Below, piece by piece: positions 4,806 to 7,008 of a stretch of 7,008 bases of DNA. The notes beneath the pieces were generated by a model, which saw only the letters and a program-made list of their open reading frames with translations, had not been told where the DNA came from and did not search any database. Where the stretch lies: assembly GCA_023380435.1 (NCBI GenBank), contig JAMCRB010000013.1:1-7008 (forward strand), in the 5' to 3' direction. Positions within the stretch are counted from its first letter, which is position 1. Every line of letters begins with the position of its first letter. Made by a program: the position numbers and the translations under genes. The stretch is from Candidatus Parvarchaeota archaeon. GTDB taxonomy: Archaea; Nanobdellota; Nanobdellia; Parvarchaeales; Parvarchaeaceae.

Positions 4806-5561
4806 ATGGATGACAAGCCGCGCTCAGACAATTCAAAATACGTAGAGGAAGCCAAAAAACGCATAAAAGACAGGCTTTCCCTCGACGATTTCATACGAAA
4901 GCTCGTCGCAATGGACGCCGAGACAAAAAAAGCCGAGAACACTTTGTTTAAGGCGCTTTTTGATACCTATTTCCTGTACTTCCCGGAGGCTGCAAATCTT
5001 ATCAGGGATAAAGAGAAATTCGTCTCCACCCTGTCTGACGGAATAAAAAGGGAAGAAGTCTCCTCGAGGCTGGGAATTCCGGCCAATAGCATGGGCTACG
5101 ACTTATCAGAAACCGACCTTTCGTCCATCTCCGATGCTTTAAGCCAGCTGGTAGGCCTGTCCGGCTTAAGGACTATGATAAACCTAAAGCTAAGCTCGAT
5201 CCTGGAGGAAAAATACATAAACCTTTTCAAAGTCGCAGGGCCGGAAATAGCTTCAAAGCTGATATCTCTGTCTGGAAGCCTTAAAAGCCTTTCTGAAATG
5301 CCTTCCGGCAAACTCCAGGTCTTAGGCGCGGAAAAATCGATATTCAACGGCAGGAAAGCGAAGACTCCGAAGTATGGCGTAATATTCTTTCACCCCGAAA
5401 TACAAAATTCTGCAGACAGAATAAAAGGCAGGGTGGCGCGCGTCGTCGCTTCGAAAATAAGCCTGGCTGCAAAGGTCGACTTTTTCTCAAAGGAGGACAA
5501 AAGCGGCCAGATACTAAAAAAGATGAGAAAGGAGATAGACAAGATAAAAAATGGAACTTAA
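4806..5561 (+). CDS. nop5: Nop5 (Nop56/58 family), apparently lacking its N-terminal domain
   Basis: Nop5 is the scaffold of archaeal box C/D RNPs: its coiled coil dimerises, its Nop domain binds L7Ae and guide RNA, and its N-terminal domain holds fibrillarin. The 251-aa product matches the family from the coiled coil onward: a helix from about 24, TYFLYFPEA (54-62, matching family YSLHFPE), SMGYDLSETDL (95-105), then the Nop domain with NLFKVAGPEIASKLISLSGSL (139-159), LQVLGAEKSIF (170-180), PKYGVIFFHPEI (188-199) and RIKGRVARVVASKISLAAKVDFF (205-227; a motif span). It ends in a Lys-rich tail. Archaeal Nop5 is usually roughly 370-420 aa; about 110-120 N-terminal residues are missing. The frame is open leftward to 4659, but those 49 residues are hydrophobic, cross the promoter and overlap the sqd1 gene antisense, so they are not the missing domain. 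Fibrillarin follows with an 11-base overlap. Confidence 0.92.
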   Translation: MDDKPRSDNSKYVEEAKKRIKDRLSLDDFIRKLVAMDAETKKAENTLFKALFDTYFLYFPEAANLIRDKEKFVSTLSDGIKREEVSSRLGIPANSMGYDLSETDLSSISDALSQLVGLSGLRTMINLKLSSILEEKYINLFKVAGPEIASKLISLSGSLKSLSEMPSGKLQVLGAEKSIFNGRKAKTPKYGVIFFHPEIQNSADRIKGRVARVVASKISLAAKVDFFSKEDKSGQILKKMRKEIDKIKNGT

Positions 5562-6222
5562 GCGGGTGATGGACAATGTTTACTGGGGATTCAACGGCAG
5601 AAAAAGGCTCGTTTCTCTCAACATGACCCCGTCAAAGCAGGTTTATGGCGAGGAGCTATTCGATATAGGAGGAAAAGAATACCGCGAGTGGAACCCGTTC
5701 AGAAGCAAGATCTCCGCCGCTCTCTATAAAGGAGCAAAACCACTGTCTTTTAAGGAGGGCGACACCGTGCTTTATCTCGGTGCTTCATCCGGGACTACGG
5801 TATCGCACGTATCCGACGTAGTTTCTGCCAAGGGCAGAGTATACGCCGTTGAGATATCCGAGGAGATGGGAGTCAGTCTCGTCCTACTTTCCGAAAGCCG
5901 TAAAAACATATTTCCCATAATAGGGGATGCCAGGAGAATTGAAGACGTCGGGATTGCAGTACCGGCATGCGATTTCCTATACCAGGACATAGCGCAGCGC
6001 GACCAGACCGATATATTCATAAAGAACGTCAAGAAATTCCTCAAGCCTGGAGGTGAGGCTGCCATAGCGCTTAAAGCAATGAGTATAGATGTATATTCTG
6101 ATCCCAGAAAAGTCATAATGGAGGAGACAAAAAAACTTTCAAGAAGTTTTAGGGTAGTCGCGTCTATAGACCTGTACCCATATCAAAAAGGGCACTCGCT
6201 TGTAATAATAAAAAAAGGATAA
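5551..6222 (+). CDS. flpA: Fibrillarin-like rRNA/tRNA 2'-O-methyltransferase
   Basis: Fibrillarin is the catalytic subunit of the box C/D RNP and methylates the 2'-hydroxyl of guide-selected riboses in rRNA and tRNA, using S-adenosylmethionine. The 223-aa length is normal for the archaeal protein. The N-terminal subdomain carries VYGEELF (31-37) and the family hallmark YREWNPFRSKISAA (44-57). The Rossmann-like domain has SAM motif I LYLGASSGTTVSHVSD (74-89), acidic Glu101 ending the second strand (VYAVE), GDAR (125-128), YQDIAQ (144-149) with Asp146, PGG (166-168), Lys175 in ALKA and His215 in KGHS, agreeing with the conserved Lys-Asp-His catalytic residues. The start overlaps the last 11 bases of nop5 in another frame, so the two are one transcript and probably made in fixed ratio. 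The ATG at 5551 gives the usual N-terminal length. No close Shine-Dalgarno is present. Nothing essential appears lost, in contrast with the short Nop5. Confidence 0.97.
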   Translation: MELKRVMDNVYWGFNGRKRLVSLNMTPSKQVYGEELFDIGGKEYREWNPFRSKISAALYKGAKPLSFKEGDTVLYLGASSGTTVSHVSDVVSAKGRVYAVEISEEMGVSLVLLSESRKNIFPIIGDARRIEDVGIAVPACDFLYQDIAQRDQTDIFIKNVKKFLKPGGEAAIALKAMSIDVYSDPRKVIMEETKKLSRSFRVVASIDLYPYQKGHSLVIIKKG

Positions 6223-6226
6223 ATAT
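6218..6226 (+). promoter_or_regulatory. TATA-like box overlapping the fibrillarin stop
   Basis: GATAAATAT includes the TAA stop of fibrillarin (6220-6222) and lies about 30 bases before the ATG at 6252. It could start a nearly leaderless transcript for the coiled-coil gene and the phosphoglycerate mutase, in addition to read-through from nop5-flpA. Confidence 0.45.
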
Positions 6227-6251
6227 CAGAAAATAGAAGAATAGTTGACAT

Positions 6252-6905
6252 ATGGGCGATGAGCAGACTTTAAAAGAAGAGACGAATGACTTGCTTTCAA
6301 AAGTAGAGGACCTGAAGGCAAAAATAAAGAAGTTTGAAGGCGAGCTTGGGATAATTTCGCCCGAACTAAATGATTTTATAGAGAAAAAGGAGGATTTTGT
6401 AAAAAAAGAGGAAAAACTAATAAAAACTCCGGATTTTCCGATAGCAGCACCAGTAGCAGCACTGCAAAAGAATGAACAGCCGGCTCCGCAGACTGAGCCC
6501 GCGGAAGTTTCAGATAACCTGGCTGTCAGCAAGGCCAGCACATCCGCAATACACGATCAGATAGAAAAGGTCCGGATGCAGTCAGACGAGGTCGAAAAGA
6601 TAGCCGCATTGATTTCAAAAATCAAAGATAACTCAAAAATCAAAAATACAGAGCCTCCACGAGTAGAGCAGCATTATCAGCCTAAAGACAATCCGAAGCC
6701 ACCAGAACAGAATATGCAGCAATACGGCGCAAATGATCTACCATCTCTTGCAGACTTAGTAAAGAAAGTAGATTTGCTTGTCAACACAAATAGACAAATA
6801 TCAGACGAGCTCAGAGGGATAATAGAGGAGACTTCCCAAGCTTCCACTTCGAGCAAGCTTTCTGAGCTTATAAGAAAGTTAGCTATAGTCGGTTTCGATG
6901 AATAA
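6252..6905 (+). CDS. Coiled-coil, proline-rich protein of unknown function, 217 aa
   Basis: I do not recognise a family. The product has four visible parts. Residues 5-57 are a highly charged helix with heptad-like hydrophobics (L14, V18, L21, I25, F28, L32), a likely coiled coil. Residues 58-98 are a low-complexity Pro/Ala/Gln linker (IAAPVAALQ, QPAPQTEPAE). Residues 99-132 form a second helix (IEKVRMQSDEVEKIAALI) followed by a 6-residue tandem repeat SKIKDN/SKIKNT, then a Pro/Gln-rich linker (133-157). The C-terminal part (162-217) is helical, LADLVKKVDLLVNTNRQI then a Ser/Thr linker and a final hydrophobic helix LSELIRKLAIVGF. There is no Cys, signal peptide or membrane span. This helix-linker-helix design fits a scaffold or tether. 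It sits 29 bases after fibrillarin with a possible own promoter, and overlaps the next gene by 8 bases. A structural role with archaellum or chromosome-partition coiled-coil proteins is conceivable but unsupported. Confidence 0.85.
   Translation: MGDEQTLKEETNDLLSKVEDLKAKIKKFEGELGIISPELNDFIEKKEDFVKKEEKLIKTPDFPIAAPVAALQKNEQPAPQTEPAEVSDNLAVSKASTSAIHDQIEKVRMQSDEVEKIAALISKIKDNSKIKNTEPPRVEQHYQPKDNPKPPEQNMQQYGANDLPSLADLVKKVDLLVNTNRQISDELRGIIEETSQASTSSKLSELIRKLAIVGFDE
6615..6650 (+). repeat. 18-base tandem duplication inside the coiled-coil gene
   Basis: Two adjacent 18-base units (6615-6632 and 6633-6650) share a perfect first 12 bases, TCAAAAATCAAA, and match at 15 of 18 positions. They are in frame and encode SKIKDN then SKIKNT. 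This looks like a slippage duplication that lengthened a flexible or helical lysine-rich segment. Confidence 0.7.
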
Positions 6906-7008
6906 GACGGTTTTTTTGATAGTCGATGGGATGGCGGATCTCCCAATAAAAGCCCTTAACGGGAAGACCCCCCTTGAATACGCCTACAAGCCCAATTTAT
7001 CATCGTTT
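6898..7008 (+). CDS. apgM: 2,3-bisphosphoglycerate-independent phosphoglycerate mutase, archaeal type (5' part)
   Basis: Only the first 37 codons are in the window; the gene runs off the right edge without a stop. The N-terminus reads VFLIVDGMADLP (residues 5-16), then NGKTPLEYAYKPNLSS (21-36). This is the start of the alkaline-phosphatase-superfamily archaeal mutase (ApgM), which interconverts 3- and 2-phosphoglycerate in glycolysis and gluconeogenesis. Asp10 in IVDG is the expected first metal ligand, and GKTPLE...PNL is a family hallmark. The ATG at 6898 overlaps the end of the coiled-coil gene by 8 bases in another frame, so the two are probably translationally coupled. No Shine-Dalgarno motif is evident. 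Domain completeness and the remaining metal ligands cannot be judged here. Confidence 0.9.
   Translation, partial: MNKTVFLIVDGMADLPIKALNGKTPLEYAYKPNLSSF

Overview
This window is from an archaeon. The decisive evidence is a Nop5 (Nop56/58 family) gene overlapping a fibrillarin gene, the protein core of the archaeal box C/D small-RNA-guided 2'-O-methylation complex, followed by the start of an archaeal-type (ApgM) cofactor-independent phosphoglycerate mutase. TATA-like boxes lie about 25-35 bases before several start codons with almost no room for a leader, and Shine-Dalgarno motifs are nearly absent. Codons AGA, AGG and ATA are frequent and base composition looks moderately AT-rich. The compact layout, overlapping genes and a shortened Nop5 would suit a small-genome DPANN archaeon (Micrarchaeota/ARMAN-like), but that placement is a guess from style, not from a marker.

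Layout, left to right. (1) A leftward block: a probable 50-residue small ORF (1315-1467), a CofD/YvcK-family protein (389-1318) and a 101-residue protein of unknown function (65-370). The small ORF and the YvcK gene share an ATGA overlap, and the last two genes are 18 bases apart, so all three look like one operon. (2) A rightward pair: histidyl-tRNA synthetase (hisS, 1530-2732) and a sugar-1-phosphate nucleotidyltransferase (2778-3545), separated by a T-tract and a possible new promoter. (3) A leftward UDP-sulfoquinovose-synthase-like dehydratase/epimerase (3550-4710) that converges on the nucleotidyltransferase with only four bases between stop codons. (4) A rightward cluster from a divergent promoter region (4711-4805): nop5 (4806-5561), fibrillarin flpA (5551-6222), a coiled-coil, proline-rich protein of unknown function (6252-6905), and the first 37 codons of apgM (6898 to the window edge).

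How the genes work together. The nucleotidyltransferase (probable UDP-glucose pyrophosphorylase type) and the sulfoquinovose-synthase homologue could make UDP-glucose and convert it to UDP-sulfoquinovose, a sulfonated sugar donor for surface glycans or lipids. The YvcK-like protein belongs to a family that in bacteria is tied to carbon and envelope metabolism and binds UDP-sugars, but a link here is only suggestive. Nop5 and fibrillarin act together in RNA methylation.

The most interesting observations are that Nop5 appears to lack the whole N-terminal domain by which it normally holds fibrillarin, with a well-placed promoter supporting the short form; a probable overlooked small gene antisense to the hisS upstream region; and a UDP-sulfoquinovose synthase in an archaeon beside a candidate UDP-glucose-forming enzyme. 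I found no RNA genes, CRISPR arrays, insertion sequences or prophage features.
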